The notes under the pieces: generated by a model | Told to the model about the DNA's origin: nothing | Database searches by the model: none | The model's input: only the letters and a program-made list of their open reading frames with translations | Translations under genes and position numbers: made by a program | Part shown: piece by piece, positions 10,683 to 19,424 of the stretch | Numbering within the stretch: position 1 is the stretch's first letter | How the letters are laid out: each line of letters opens with the position of its first letter | NCBI RefSeq assembly: GCF_003441615.1 | Contig: NZ_CP031842.1 | Location: forward strand, 1,692,501-1,756,500 | Length of the DNA stretch: 64,000 nucleotides | Direction of reading: 5' to 3' | Origin: Dechloromonas sp. HYN0024 | GTDB taxonomy: Bacteria > Pseudomonadota > Gammaproteobacteria > Burkholderiales > Rhodocyclaceae

Positions 10683-11465
10683 ATGAACCGACCGGAATCC
10701 GCAGCACCACGGCCTACCGACGTTTATTTTTTTGCCACTTGTGTCGTAGACCAGTTCTTCCCCGGCGCCGGAATGGATGCGATCACCCTGCTCGAACGAG
10801 AAGGTATCCGCGTTCACTTTCCGGAAGAACAAACCTGTTGCGGCCAACCGGCCTACACCAGCGGCTTCCCTGACGAAGCACGCAAGGTAGCAGCGCATCA
10901 ACTGACACTATTCCCCGAAAACTGGCCGGTCGTCGTGCCCTCCGGCTCCTGCGCCGGCATGATGAAGCACCACTACCCGACGCTGTTCGCCGCCGACCCG
11001 GTGCGCAAGGCGCAGGCCGAGGCCCTGTCTTTGCGCATATATGAACTGACCGACTTTCTCGTCAATGTCTTGAACTTCCAGCCGGAAGACAAAGGCGGCG
11101 ACTGTACCGTCGTTCTCCACACATCCTGCTCGGCCCGGCGCGAAATGGGCGTCCATCTGACCGGGCGCAAGTTGCTTGGCGGTCTCAACAAGGTCACCCT
11201 CGCCCAGCAGGATCACGAATCCGAGTGCTGCGGCTTCGGCGGCACCTTCTCGGTCAAGCAGCCGGAGATCTCCGGCGCCATGGTCGAAGACAAGGTCAAG
11301 GCGCTCAAGGCAAGCGGCGCCGAGCGCGTCGTCAGCGCCGACTGCGGTTGCCTCATGAACATCCTCGGCCACGCCGCCTGGAAAGATCAACAGGCTGGCT
11401 TGACCAAACCCACCCTGCCGGGCGAACACATCGCCAGCTTCCTGCTGCGGAGGACTTCCAAATGA
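10683..11465 (+). CDS. lutA: L-lactate oxidation complex subunit LutA/LldE
   Basis: Part of the three-protein Fe-S L-lactate dehydrogenase (LutABC, called LldEGF in Shewanella) that oxidises lactate to pyruvate and feeds electrons to the respiratory chain. The 260-residue product has two CCG cysteine-rich domains: EQTCCGQPAYTSGFP near residue 45 and ECCGFGGTFSVKQPEIS near residue 180, with further cysteines in SGSCAGMMKHHYP, TSCSARREMG and DCGCLMN. The ATG at 10683 follows GGAGACAAG, a better start than the in-frame codons upstream. It overlaps the next gene by ATGA, showing translational coupling. Operator O2 sits at its promoter. Confidence 0.93.
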   Translation: MNRPESAAPRPTDVYFFATCVVDQFFPGAGMDAITLLEREGIRVHFPEEQTCCGQPAYTSGFPDEARKVAAHQLTLFPENWPVVVPSGSCAGMMKHHYPTLFAADPVRKAQAEALSLRIYELTDFLVNVLNFQPEDKGGDCTVVLHTSCSARREMGVHLTGRKLLGGLNKVTLAQQDHESECCGFGGTFSVKQPEISGAMVEDKVKALKASGAERVVSADCGCLMNILGHAAWKDQQAGLTKPTLPGEHIASFLLRRTSK

Positions 11466-12127
11466 GCGCCCGTGACCGCATCCTGGCCAAACTCAAGGCC
11501 GCCCCCCTACTCCCCAAGCCGGAACCCGATGTCGCAGCCTGGTTCTCAACGCACCGCCGGACCGAATTCAAGGCTGAGAAAGCCGCTCGCTTCCGCCACT
11601 TCATCGAACTGGCCCATGCCGAAGTCCATACCGTTTCGCGCAGCGGCTGGCTGCAAAAATTGCGGGAAGTCCTCGACGCGAAGGGGATAGAAAAGCTGCT
11701 CGTGGCCGACTCAACGGCCCATGGCGAGGCTGCGCTGGATGAGTTGCCACGGCATGGTATCGAATGCCAGACCTACGATCTGGCCATCGAAGCCTGGAAA
11801 ACCGAAATGTTCCACGCCACGCCGGCCAGCCTGACCGCCGCCCGTGCCGCCATTGCCGAAACCGGCACATTGATCCTCTGGCCGGACGCCGCCGAGCCAC
11901 GCCTGATGTCGCTGGTGCCGCCCGTGCATATTGTCCTGCTCGATGCCAGCAAGATTTACAACACCTTCTACGAGGCGATGCAGAGCGAAGGCTGGACTCA
12001 GAGCCTGCCGACCAACGCCCTGCTCATCTCCGGACCCTCCAAGACAGCCGACATCCAGCAGACACTGGCCTATGGCGCACACGGTCCGAAAGAATTGGTG
12101 GTGTTGATGATCGGAGACGAACAATGA
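11462..12127 (+). CDS. lutC: L-lactate oxidation complex subunit LutC/LldG
   Basis: A 221-residue LUD-domain protein, the smallest subunit of the LutABC lactate oxidation complex. Family-typical stretches include MSARDRILAKLK at the N-terminus, AAIAETGTLILWPDAAEPR and LVPPVHIVLLDASKI in the centre, and LISGPSKTADIQQTLAYGAH near the end. It starts at the ATG overlapping the lutA stop and itself overlaps lutB by 4 bases (ATGA). The gene order here is A-C-B rather than the A-B-C order of Bacillus. Confidence 0.92.
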   Translation: MSARDRILAKLKAAPLLPKPEPDVAAWFSTHRRTEFKAEKAARFRHFIELAHAEVHTVSRSGWLQKLREVLDAKGIEKLLVADSTAHGEAALDELPRHGIECQTYDLAIEAWKTEMFHATPASLTAARAAIAETGTLILWPDAAEPRLMSLVPPVHIVLLDASKIYNTFYEAMQSEGWTQSLPTNALLISGPSKTADIQQTLAYGAHGPKELVVLMIGDEQ

Positions 12128-13554
12128 ACGCCCAGCCAATTCACTTCAAGCCGGCCGAAGGTTTCCGCGCCCGCTCTAAAGCGGTGGTCGACAATCCTTT
12201 CCTGCGCCAGAGTTTCCGTGGCGCCATGGATTTCCTGATGAGCAAGCGCGCCGCCCAGTTCCCCGACGCCGAGGAACTGGAAAGCCTGCGCACGCTGGGC
12301 GAAAGCATCCGCCAGTACAACCTCGGCAAACTGCCCACCTTGCTCGAACAACTCGAAGCCAACCTGACGCGCAATGGCATCCAGGTGCATTGGGCCGAAA
12401 CGCCTGACGAAGCCAACGCCATCATTCTCGACATCTGCCACGCCCGCCGGGCCAGGCTGATGGTCAAGGGAAAGTCGATGGTCAGCGAAGAAATCGAACT
12501 CAACCATGCCGCCGAAGCCGCCGGCATTGACGCGCTTGAGTCGGACATGGGCGAATACATCGTCCAACTGGCCGGCGAAAAGCCGTCGCACATCATCATG
12601 CCGGCCATCCACAAGACCAAACAGGAAATCGCCCAGCTCTTCGCCGACAAGGTCGAAGGCGTCGATTACACCGACAACGTCGATGCGCTGATCCAGATCG
12701 GTCGCAACGTGCTGCGCCAGAAGTTTCTCGAAGCCGACATCGGCCTCTCCGGTGTCAATTTCGCCGTCGCTGAAACGGGCACGCTGTGCCTGGTCGAAAA
12801 CGAAGGCAATGGCCGCATGTGCACCACCGCACCGCCGGTCCATATCGCCATCACCGGCATCGAGAAGATCGTCGAAAAGCTCGAGCACATCCCGCCCCTG
12901 CTCTCGCTCCTGACCCGCTCGGCCACCGGCCAGAACATCTCGACCTATTTCAACATGATCTCCAGCCCGCGCAAGGCTGGCGAAAAGGACGGTCCGAGCG
13001 AAGTACATCTGGTCCTCCTCGACAATGGCCGTTCACAAGCCTATGCCGACGAGCAATTACGCAAGACACTGCAATGCATCCGCTGCGGGGCGTGCATGAA
13101 TCACTGCCCGGTCTATACGCGAATTGGCGGCCACGCCTACGGCACAACCTATCCCGGACCCATCGGCAAAATCATTTCGCCACATATGCTGGGGCTGGAG
13201 GCGACATCGACGATGGCGACGGCTTCGTCGCTGTGTGGTGCTTGCGGTGAAGTCTGTCCGGTCAAGATTCCGATTCCCGATTTGCTCATGCGACTGCGCG
13301 AAGAAGCGTTCTCGGCACCGCATGCGAATCCGGCGATGGTTGGTCAGGGTGCAGCCTATAGCGGCGTAATTTCGGCTATTTGGGCGGGATGGGCGGCGGT
13401 TTATCGGTCTCCGGCCCTGTATGGCGTTGTGACCTGGTTGGGAAGTCGGTTTGGGTGGTTGATGCCATCGCGGCAAGGCCCTTGGACTTCGGTTCGGGTT
13501 CCTTTAAAGCCAGCACCCAAGCGGTTGCGGGATATGTTGCGGGAACGCGGGTGA
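12124..13554 (+). CDS. lutB: L-lactate oxidation complex Fe-S subunit LutB/LldF
   Basis: A 476-residue LUD-domain protein with two 4Fe-4S ferredoxin motifs: CIRCGACMNHCPVY near residue 320 and CGACGEVCPVKIPIPD near residue 375. The N-terminal part carries the LUD features MVKGKSMVSEEIELN and AVAETGTLCLVENEGN. It carries electrons from lactate oxidation towards the quinone pool (family model). The start ATG at 12124 overlaps the lutC stop. The C-terminus, about 60 residues after the second cluster motif, is hydrophobic with several tryptophans (AIWAGWAAVY), as in other LutB proteins. Confidence 0.93.
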   Translation: MNAQPIHFKPAEGFRARSKAVVDNPFLRQSFRGAMDFLMSKRAAQFPDAEELESLRTLGESIRQYNLGKLPTLLEQLEANLTRNGIQVHWAETPDEANAIILDICHARRARLMVKGKSMVSEEIELNHAAEAAGIDALESDMGEYIVQLAGEKPSHIIMPAIHKTKQEIAQLFADKVEGVDYTDNVDALIQIGRNVLRQKFLEADIGLSGVNFAVAETGTLCLVENEGNGRMCTTAPPVHIAITGIEKIVEKLEHIPPLLSLLTRSATGQNISTYFNMISSPRKAGEKDGPSEVHLVLLDNGRSQAYADEQLRKTLQCIRCGACMNHCPVYTRIGGHAYGTTYPGPIGKIISPHMLGLEATSTMATASSLCGACGEVCPVKIPIPDLLMRLREEAFSAPHANPAMVGQGAAYSGVISAIWAGWAAVYRSPALYGVVTWLGSRFGWLMPSRQGPWTSVRVPLKPAPKRLRDMLRERG

Positions 13555-13605
13555 TGGTTGCAGGGGCTTTCCCATTGAATAGGCTTTGGGTTCCGCCTTG
13601 CTGGC

Positions 13606-13645
13606 GGGCGTACTTTCTGTTGCTTCGCCAAAAGACAGTACGCCC
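13606..13645. repeat. REP-like hairpin between lutB and dld
   Basis: Imperfect inverted repeat: nine perfect pairs (GGGCGTACT/AGTACGCCC), one mismatch, three pairs, one mismatch, three pairs, around a CTTCGC loop. The core CTGTTGCTTCGCCAAAAGACAG resembles a palindromic element scattered through many proteobacterial genomes (recalled, not searched). No U-tract follows, so it is not an ordinary terminator. Single copy in the window. Confidence 0.6.
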
Positions 13646-13668
13646 CTCAAGGACGAAACCCCAGCCAA

Positions 13669-13680
13669 TTAGTCGACTAA
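13669..13680. promoter_or_regulatory. Perfect palindrome upstream of the D-lactate dehydrogenase gene
   Basis: TTAGTCGACTAA, 25 bases before the dld start codon. It preserves the TNGT and ACNA half-sites of the FadR group but with a two-base centre instead of three, so it is a weaker operator candidate than O1, O2 or the lldP site. Confidence 0.4.
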
Positions 13681-13705
13681 ACATAAACAAATTTGAGACA
13701 ACCCC

Positions 13706-16477
13706 ATGAGCCAGTTGATCCAGCAACTCCGCAAACATCTCCCGGAACACCAGGTCATCACCGACGACCTCCGTCGCCTGGCCTACGGCACCGACGCCAG
13801 CTTCTACCGCCTGACCCCGCAGGTCGTCGCCGTCATCGAATCCGAAGCTGAACTTCAGGCGGTTCTAAAGGCCGCCCACCAGACCAGCACCCCGGTGACC
13901 TTCCGGGCCGCCGGGACGAGCCTGTCCGGACAGGCCATTACCGACGGAATCCTGGCCCTGATCGGCGAAGGTTTCGCCACTTATGAACTCAATGCCGATG
14001 CCAGCAAGGTCAAGGTTGGCCCCGGCATCATTGGCGGCGAGGTCAATCGTCGCCTCGCCCCCTTCGGCAAGAAGATCGGTCCGGATCCCGCTTCCATCGG
14101 TGCCGCCAAGATCGGTGGGATTGCTGCCAACAACGCTTCCGGCATGTGCTGTGGCACAGCCCAGAACAGTTACCGGACGCTGGCCGGGATGCGTGTCGTG
14201 CTGGCCGATGGCTGTTGCCTCGATACCGAAGACCACCTGAGCGTCGATGCTTTCTCGAAAAGCCATGCCGTGCTGCTCGGCGAACTGGAACGCCTGGGCC
14301 GCGACACGCGTAACAACGCGAAATTGGCCGAGCGCATCCGCCACAAGTTCAAGATCAAGAACACCACCGGCTACAGCCTCAATGCGCTGATCGATTACGA
14401 AGACCCGATCGACATCCTGAGTCACCTGATGATCGGCTCGGAAGGCACTCTCGGCTTCATTTCACGCATCACCTACCACACCGTCGTCGAAGATCCGCAC
14501 AAGGCCAGCGCGCTGGTTTTCTTCCCCGACATCCGCACGGCCTGCGAAGCGGTGATTCGCCTCAAGCCACAGCCGGTTTCCGCCGTCGAACTGCTCGACC
14601 GGCCGGCCCTGCATTCGGTCGAGAACAAGCCCGGCCTGCCGGCCATCATGCGCGAACTGGGCGAGGAGGCCGCGGCGCTGCTCATCGAGGTACGCGCCGC
14701 CACCGCCGACGGCATCAGCGAGAAAATCGCCGCTGTCCACGCCGCGATGGCTGGTATTGCCACGGTCGAACCCATGCAATTTTCGACCGACCCGGCCACC
14801 TGCGAGATGTACTGGAAAGTCCGCAAAGGCACTTTCCCGGCCGTTGGCGCCATGCGCCGCACGGGCACCACGGTGCTCATCGAGGACGTCGCTTTCCATA
14901 TCGAGAACCTTGCTGACGCCACGCTTGATCTGCAAGCCCTGCTCCGTCACCACGGTTATCACGAGGGGATCATTTTCGGCCACGCCCTGGAAGGTAATCT
15001 GCACTTTGTCATCACCCAGGATTTCGGTGATGCCAGCGAGGTCGACCGCTACGCCCGATTCATGGATGACCTCTGCCACCTCGTGGTCGACAAGTACGAC
15101 GGTTCGCTCAAGGCCGAACACGGTACCGGACGCAACATGGCGCCTTTTGTCGAGATGGAATGGGGCAAGGACGCGGCTGACCTGATGCGCCACATCAAGC
15201 GCCTGTTCGACCCGGAAAACCGCCTCAACCCCGGCGTCATCCTCAACAACAACCCCCACGCCCACCTTGAAAACCTCAAACCGATGCCGGCCGCCGAGGA
15301 CATCGTCGACCGCTGCATCGAATGCGGCTTCTGCGAACCGCTCTGCCCCTCGCATCGCCTGACCTTGTCACCGCGCCAGCGCATCACCAGCATCCGCGAA
15401 CTGGCCCGCCGTACGGCTGCCGGCGAGCCTGCCGGCAGCGTCGGCGAGGATTATGCCTACATGGGTCTCGACACCTGCGCCGGTTGCGGCCTGTGCTCGA
15501 CGGCCTGCCCAGTCGGCATCGACACCGGCGATCTGACCCGGCGACTGCGCGGTCGCCGCCTCGGTGACACCGCCCGTAGCGTCAATGCCTGGACCGGCCA
15601 ACACTTTGGTACTCTGGCCAATACCTCGCGCCTCGGCCTCAAGATCGGCCACGCGGTATCCGGTGTCCTTGGCGACAACTTCCTCGGCCGCATCTCCGGC
15701 GGGGCCTGGAAAAAGAACATGCCGACCGCCGGCAAGGCACCCGTCGCAAGAATCACCCAAGGCGACCCGGTCGTTTATTTCCCGACCTGCGGCGGGCGTA
15801 TCTTCGGACCAGCCAGCGCCGCTGAGCAACAGCTTGGCGACGTCATCCTCGAACTGCTCACCCGCGCCGGCTACGCGCCCATCCTGCCCGAAGGCTTCGA
15901 CAGCCTGTGCTGCGGCCAGATGCTGGCGAGTAAAGGGATGGCCGAGGAAGCCGAGGCAATGTCGGACATGCTCGAATCGGCGCTGATGAAAGCGTCGCAG
16001 AACGGCAAGTACCCGGTGATCATGGATGCCAGCACATGCACGGTCCGCATGCAAAAGCATCTGGCTGGCCGCATCAGGCTCTACGACTTCCACGAATTCG
16101 CTCACGACGCCCTGCTGCCCCGCCTCATGATCAGCAAACAGCCCGGCCCGGTCGCCCTGCATGTCAATTGTAGCGTCAAAAAGACTGGCTCCGATGCCAA
16201 GCTGAAGGTCCTGCTTGCCGCCTGCGTCGACCACATCATCGAACCGGCCGGCGTCACCTGCTGCGGCTTTGCCGGCGACCGTGGCTTCGTCGTACCCGAA
16301 CTGAATCAGCATGCCCTGCGCAAAATTCACGACGAACTGCCGCCGACCTGCGCCTGCGGGGTGTCGACCAACCGTACCTGTGAAATCGGCCTGACGGCCG
16401 AAACCGGGCGCACCTATCGATCGATTGCCTATCTGCTTGAAGAATGCAGCCGAAAGGAGAGCGCCGTGACCTGCTAG
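13706..16477 (+). CDS. dld: FAD/Fe-S D-lactate dehydrogenase (Dld-II type)
   Basis: A 923-residue fusion of a GlcD-like flavoprotein and a GlcF-like Fe-S protein. The FAD-binding domain shows TFRAAGTSLSGQAITDG, PGIIGGEVNRRLAPFGKKIG and KIGGIAANNASGMCCGT in the first 160 residues; the oxidase C-terminal domain includes EGNLHFVITQDFG and KAEHGTGRNMAPFVE. Two ferredoxin motifs follow (CIECGFCEPLCPS and CAGCGLCSTACPVG), then two CCG-domain motifs (LCCGQMLASKG and TCCGFAGDRG). This matches respiratory D-lactate dehydrogenases found beside lldEFG in Shewanella and beta-proteobacteria (recalled context). It oxidises D-lactate to pyruvate at the membrane. D-2-hydroxyglutarate or glycolate oxidation is an alternative, but the lut/lldP neighbours favour lactate. 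Confidence 0.9.
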   Translation: MSQLIQQLRKHLPEHQVITDDLRRLAYGTDASFYRLTPQVVAVIESEAELQAVLKAAHQTSTPVTFRAAGTSLSGQAITDGILALIGEGFATYELNADASKVKVGPGIIGGEVNRRLAPFGKKIGPDPASIGAAKIGGIAANNASGMCCGTAQNSYRTLAGMRVVLADGCCLDTEDHLSVDAFSKSHAVLLGELERLGRDTRNNAKLAERIRHKFKIKNTTGYSLNALIDYEDPIDILSHLMIGSEGTLGFISRITYHTVVEDPHKASALVFFPDIRTACEAVIRLKPQPVSAVELLDRPALHSVENKPGLPAIMRELGEEAAALLIEVRAATADGISEKIAAVHAAMAGIATVEPMQFSTDPATCEMYWKVRKGTFPAVGAMRRTGTTVLIEDVAFHIENLADATLDLQALLRHHGYHEGIIFGHALEGNLHFVITQDFGDASEVDRYARFMDDLCHLVVDKYDGSLKAEHGTGRNMAPFVEMEWGKDAADLMRHIKRLFDPENRLNPGVILNNNPHAHLENLKPMPAAEDIVDRCIECGFCEPLCPSHRLTLSPRQRITSIRELARRTAAGEPAGSVGEDYAYMGLDTCAGCGLCSTACPVGIDTGDLTRRLRGRRLGDTARSVNAWTGQHFGTLANTSRLGLKIGHAVSGVLGDNFLGRISGGAWKKNMPTAGKAPVARITQGDPVVYFPTCGGRIFGPASAAEQQLGDVILELLTRAGYAPILPEGFDSLCCGQMLASKGMAEEAEAMSDMLESALMKASQNGKYPVIMDASTCTVRMQKHLAGRIRLYDFHEFAHDALLPRLMISKQPGPVALHVNCSVKKTGSDAKLKVLLAACVDHIIEPAGVTCCGFAGDRGFVVPELNQHALRKIHDELPPTCACGVSTNRTCEIGLTAETGRTYRSIAYLLEECSRKESAVTC

Positions 16478-16486
16478 GAAAAAACA

Positions 16487-16515
16487 GCCCGGCAGAAGGG
16501 GTTCTTGCACCGGGC
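16487..16515. other. Hairpin after dld with its T-run on the minus strand
   Basis: GCCCGG/CCGGGC outer stem with an inner AGAA/TTCT pairing. On the plus strand it is preceded by AAAAAA and not followed by T, so it is a poor terminator for dld; in the minus direction it would have the stem-plus-T6 form, yet no minus-strand gene is upstream. It may act as a 3'-end stabiliser of the lut-dld mRNA. Confidence 0.4.
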
Positions 16516-16582
16516 CGAAAACTGAGACAAATCTGACATTAAAAACGGTCACGCCACACGTCTGCGCGCCAACGCAGCGAAG

Positions 16583-16593
16583 TGGTCAGACCA
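16583..16593. promoter_or_regulatory. FadR-family operator before lldP
   Basis: Perfect 11-base palindrome TGGTCAGACCA, the same TGGT-N3-ACCA core as O1 and O2. It sits 20 bases before the lldP ATG, just upstream of the AAGGAAAC ribosome-binding site, where a bound repressor would block transcription. Confidence 0.65.
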
Positions 16594-16613
16594 GATTTTA
16601 AAGGAAACTACTT

Positions 16614-18350
16614 ATGATCTGGCAACAGATATACGATCCGCTGGGCAGCATTGGGCTGTCCGCATTACTGGCGTCCGTCCCGGTCGTCGTCATGCTGGCC
16701 GCGCTGGCCTTCTTCCACGTCAAGGCGCACGTCGCTGCACTGCTGGCACTCATCTCGGCGCTGGGCATCGCCATTTTCGGCTTTGGCATGCCGGCCAACA
16801 TGGCCACCGATGCCGCCATTTTCGGCGCTATCAACGGTCTGGTGCCGATTGGCTGGATCGTTCTCAACATCATCTTCCTGCATCGCCTGACCACCGAAAA
16901 CGGTTCCTTCAAGGTGCTGCAGGACTCCATCGCCGGCATCACCGACGACCGTCGCCTGCAACTGCTGCTCATCGCCTTCTGCTTTGGTGCCTTCTTCGAG
17001 GGCGCTGCCGGTTTCGGTACGCCAGTTGCCGTCACCGGTGCCGTGCTCATCGGCCTCGGCTTCTCGCCACTCGCTGCCTCCGGTCTGGCGCTGATCGCCA
17101 ACACTGCTCCGGTTGCCTACGGGGCGTTGGGCACACCGGTCATCACGCTGGCCAAGGTCACCGGCCTCGACGAAATGATGCTGTCGGCGATGATCGGTCG
17201 TCAGTTGCCCTTCTTCTCCCTGCTCGTACCATTCTGGCTGATCTGGGCCTTCGCCGGGCGCAAGGGCATGATGCAGATCTGGCCGGCCATCCTGGTCGCC
17301 GGCGGTTCCTTTGCCATCGCCCAGTTCCTGGTCTCCAACTACCACGGCCCGATGCTGGTCGATGTCATCGCTTCGCTCGTTTCGATGGGTTGCCTGATCG
17401 CCTTCCTGAAAGTCTGGAAGCCAAAATCCATCTGGACCTCGGCCAAGCTGATCGGCCACGAGGATGATGGTGGCGAAGCCCACCCGGAGCCGACCGACAT
17501 CCCGCAAAAGGCCGACAAGGCTGCCGTGCGCCGCGCCTGGATGCCCTGGGTTGTGCTCACTGTCTTCGTCTTTATCTGGGGCCTGCCCGAGTTCAAGAAA
17601 GCCGTTGATACCGTGCCGGTTGTCGTCGATGGCCAGCCTGTGCTCGACGCCAAGGGTCTGCCGAAAGTAGCCGGCAATACCTTCTTTGCGCCAATTTACA
17701 AGTTTGAGGACATCCACGAAAAGATCGAAAAGGTGCCGCCCGTCGTCGCCAAGAGCAAGAAGGAAGAAGCCACCTACAAGCTGAACTGGTTCACCACCAC
17801 CGGCACCGGCATCCTGCTCGCCGCAGTACTGGCCGGCCTGCTTATGGGTTACCGCCCACAACAACTAGTCGGCGAATTCGGCAAGACGATCTGGATGGTG
17901 CGCTATTCGCTGGTCACCATTATCGCCATGCTGGGGCTGGGCTATCTGACGCGCTACTCGGGCATTGATGCGACGCTTGGTCTGGCCTTCGCCTTTACCG
18001 GCGTCTTCTATCCCTTCTTCGGCACCTTCCTGGGCTGGCTGGGTGTAGCGCTGACCGGTTCCGACACCGCCTCCAACGTGCTGTTCGGGGGCCTGCAGCG
18101 GACCACGGCGGAACAACTCGGCATTTCGCCCATCCTCATGGCCGCCGCCAACAGCTCAGGCGGCGTCATGGGCAAGATGGTCGATGCCCAGTCCATCGTT
18201 GTCGCCTCGACCGCCACCCACTGGTACGGCCATGAAGGCGAGATCCTGCGCTACGTCTTCTTCCACTCCATTGCGCTGTGCACCCTGATGGGCCTGTTCA
18301 TCACCGCCCAAGCCTATGTCTGGCCCTTCACGGCCATGGTCCTCAAATAA
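16614..18350 (+). CDS. lldP: L-lactate permease
   Basis: A 578-residue polytopic inner-membrane transporter of the LctP family, importing lactate (and glycolate in E. coli) with protons. Typical features: MIWQQIYDPLGSIGLSALLA at the start, the conserved FGAFFEGAAGFGTPVAVTGA segment near residue 125, TAPVAYGALGTPVITLA near 165, and GSDTASNVLFGGLQ and ANSSGGVMGKMVDAQSIV in the C-terminal half. A hydrophilic stretch of roughly 100 residues (about 285-385) forms a large loop, making it longer than the 551-residue E. coli protein. The ATG is preceded by AAGGAAACTACTT. It carries its own operator-like palindrome upstream and is followed at 14 bases by a usp gene. Confidence 0.95.
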   Translation: MIWQQIYDPLGSIGLSALLASVPVVVMLAALAFFHVKAHVAALLALISALGIAIFGFGMPANMATDAAIFGAINGLVPIGWIVLNIIFLHRLTTENGSFKVLQDSIAGITDDRRLQLLLIAFCFGAFFEGAAGFGTPVAVTGAVLIGLGFSPLAASGLALIANTAPVAYGALGTPVITLAKVTGLDEMMLSAMIGRQLPFFSLLVPFWLIWAFAGRKGMMQIWPAILVAGGSFAIAQFLVSNYHGPMLVDVIASLVSMGCLIAFLKVWKPKSIWTSAKLIGHEDDGGEAHPEPTDIPQKADKAAVRRAWMPWVVLTVFVFIWGLPEFKKAVDTVPVVVDGQPVLDAKGLPKVAGNTFFAPIYKFEDIHEKIEKVPPVVAKSKKEEATYKLNWFTTTGTGILLAAVLAGLLMGYRPQQLVGEFGKTIWMVRYSLVTIIAMLGLGYLTRYSGIDATLGLAFAFTGVFYPFFGTFLGWLGVALTGSDTASNVLFGGLQRTTAEQLGISPILMAAANSSGGVMGKMVDAQSIVVASTATHWYGHEGEILRYVFFHSIALCTLMGLFITAQAYVWPFTAMVLK

Positions 18351-18364
18351 TCGGAGTCGAAATC

Positions 18365-18817
18365 ATGTATCAGAAAATCTTTGTCGCCATCGACGACAGC
18401 CCGACCTCGCAAAAGGCACTGATCGAAGCGATTGATGTTGCCAAAAGTGCCGGTGCCGTCCTGTGTATCGCCCACGCCGCCGACGAAAGCCTGCTCGCCC
18501 AGCACGGCATGGGCCTCGGCAGCTATATCGACGTCGAGCGGACCAAGCAGGCCATTCGTGACACCTCGCAGGCGCTCCTTGACGCTGCTGCTGCCAAGGC
18601 GTTGGCGGCCGGCGTCGCGGCCGAAACCCGGCTGCTTGAAGCGAGCAACCAGCGCGTTGCCGAGCTGATCGCCAGCGGGGCCGAGGCTTTCGCCGCCGAC
18701 CTGATCGTCATTGGCACCCACGGCCGGCGCGGCTTTGCCCGCCTGCTGGTCGGTTCGGTAGCGGAAAACCTGGTGCGCATCGCCCACACCTCGCTGCTGA
18801 TGGTACGCGACCACTAA
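18365..18817 (+). CDS. Universal stress protein UspA family (copy 1)
   Basis: A 150-residue single-domain UspA protein. It begins MYQKIFVAIDDSPTSQKAL, with the nucleotide-facing Asp pair of the family, and ends with the ATP-binding signature ADLIVIGTHGRRGFARLLVGSVAENLVR (G-x2-G-x9-G-S pattern), suggesting ATP binding. The start ATG is 14 bases after the lldP stop, so it is probably transcribed with lldP. Universal stress proteins are commonly induced on starvation or respiratory stress; any specific link to lactate use is inference from position. Confidence 0.9.
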   Translation: MYQKIFVAIDDSPTSQKALIEAIDVAKSAGAVLCIAHAADESLLAQHGMGLGSYIDVERTKQAIRDTSQALLDAAAAKALAAGVAAETRLLEASNQRVAELIASGAEAFAADLIVIGTHGRRGFARLLVGSVAENLVRIAHTSLLMVRDH

Positions 18818-18830
18818 AAGATGTGTAGCC

Positions 18831-18868
18831 CAGGCGGGACATGCGACTTCGTTCGGATGTCCCGCCTG
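18831..18868. other. Strong hairpin between the two usp genes
   Basis: Perfect 12-bp inverted repeat (CAGGCGGGACAT and ATGTCCCGCCTG) with a 14-base loop, 13 bases after the first usp stop. No clear U-tract follows, so it could be a weak terminator or an mRNA-stability element. Confidence 0.5.
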
Positions 18869-18961
18869 CTTCGGGAATTCCCCACATGGCGCGGATGACG
18901 AATTTTGCTACTTTGCGCCATCACCTTATTCCGCATCAGCCACCTGCCCTGGAGAACATCC

Positions 18962-19408
18962 ATGTACAAGAAAATTCTGGTTGCCATCGACGATAGCGAA
19001 ACCTCACGCAGCGCCCTCAAAGAGGCGCTCCACATCGCAAAAGCGAGCAACGCCAAGCTCTACATCACCCACGTTGCCGACGAAACCATGCTCAACATCC
19101 ACGGCCATGCCATGTCCGGCGCCGTCAATCTCGATGGCGCCGTCGCCAACCTGATCAAGGCCGGACAACAACTGCTCGACAATGCCATGCAAGCAGCCGC
19201 CGGCATTAATGCCGAGCCGCTGATGCTGGAAGCCAGCAGCCGGCGCATCTCGGAAACCATTGCCGAAAAAGCCAAGGAACTCGGTGTCGAGCTGATCATC
19301 ATCGGCCGCCACGGCCAGCGCGGCCTGGCCACGCTGATTCTTGGCTCGGTGGCCGAACAATTGGCTAGAATCGCTGAAGCCTCGGTGCTGCTCGTACGCA
19401 AGCACTAA
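18962..19408 (+). CDS. Universal stress protein UspA family (copy 2)
   Basis: A 148-residue UspA-family paralogue of the preceding gene, sharing the opening MYKKILVAIDDSETSRSAL and the ATP-binding signature LIIIGRHGQRGLATLILGSVAEQLAR. The two proteins differ mainly in the central helices, which implies an old tandem duplication. It is separated from copy 1 by 144 bases containing a strong hairpin, so it may have its own promoter. The ATG at 18962 is preceded by TGGAGAAC. Confidence 0.9.
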   Translation: MYKKILVAIDDSETSRSALKEALHIAKASNAKLYITHVADETMLNIHGHAMSGAVNLDGAVANLIKAGQQLLDNAMQAAAGINAEPLMLEASSRRISETIAEKAKELGVELIIIGRHGQRGLATLILGSVAEQLARIAEASVLLVRKH

Positions 19409-19424
19409 CGCTGCTCGATGCAGG

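Noticed and set aside
13555..13705. Coding gene in the lutB-dld gap
   Set aside because: ORFs here are fragments of neighbouring frames; the gap holds the hairpin at 13606-13645 and the palindrome at 13669-13680.
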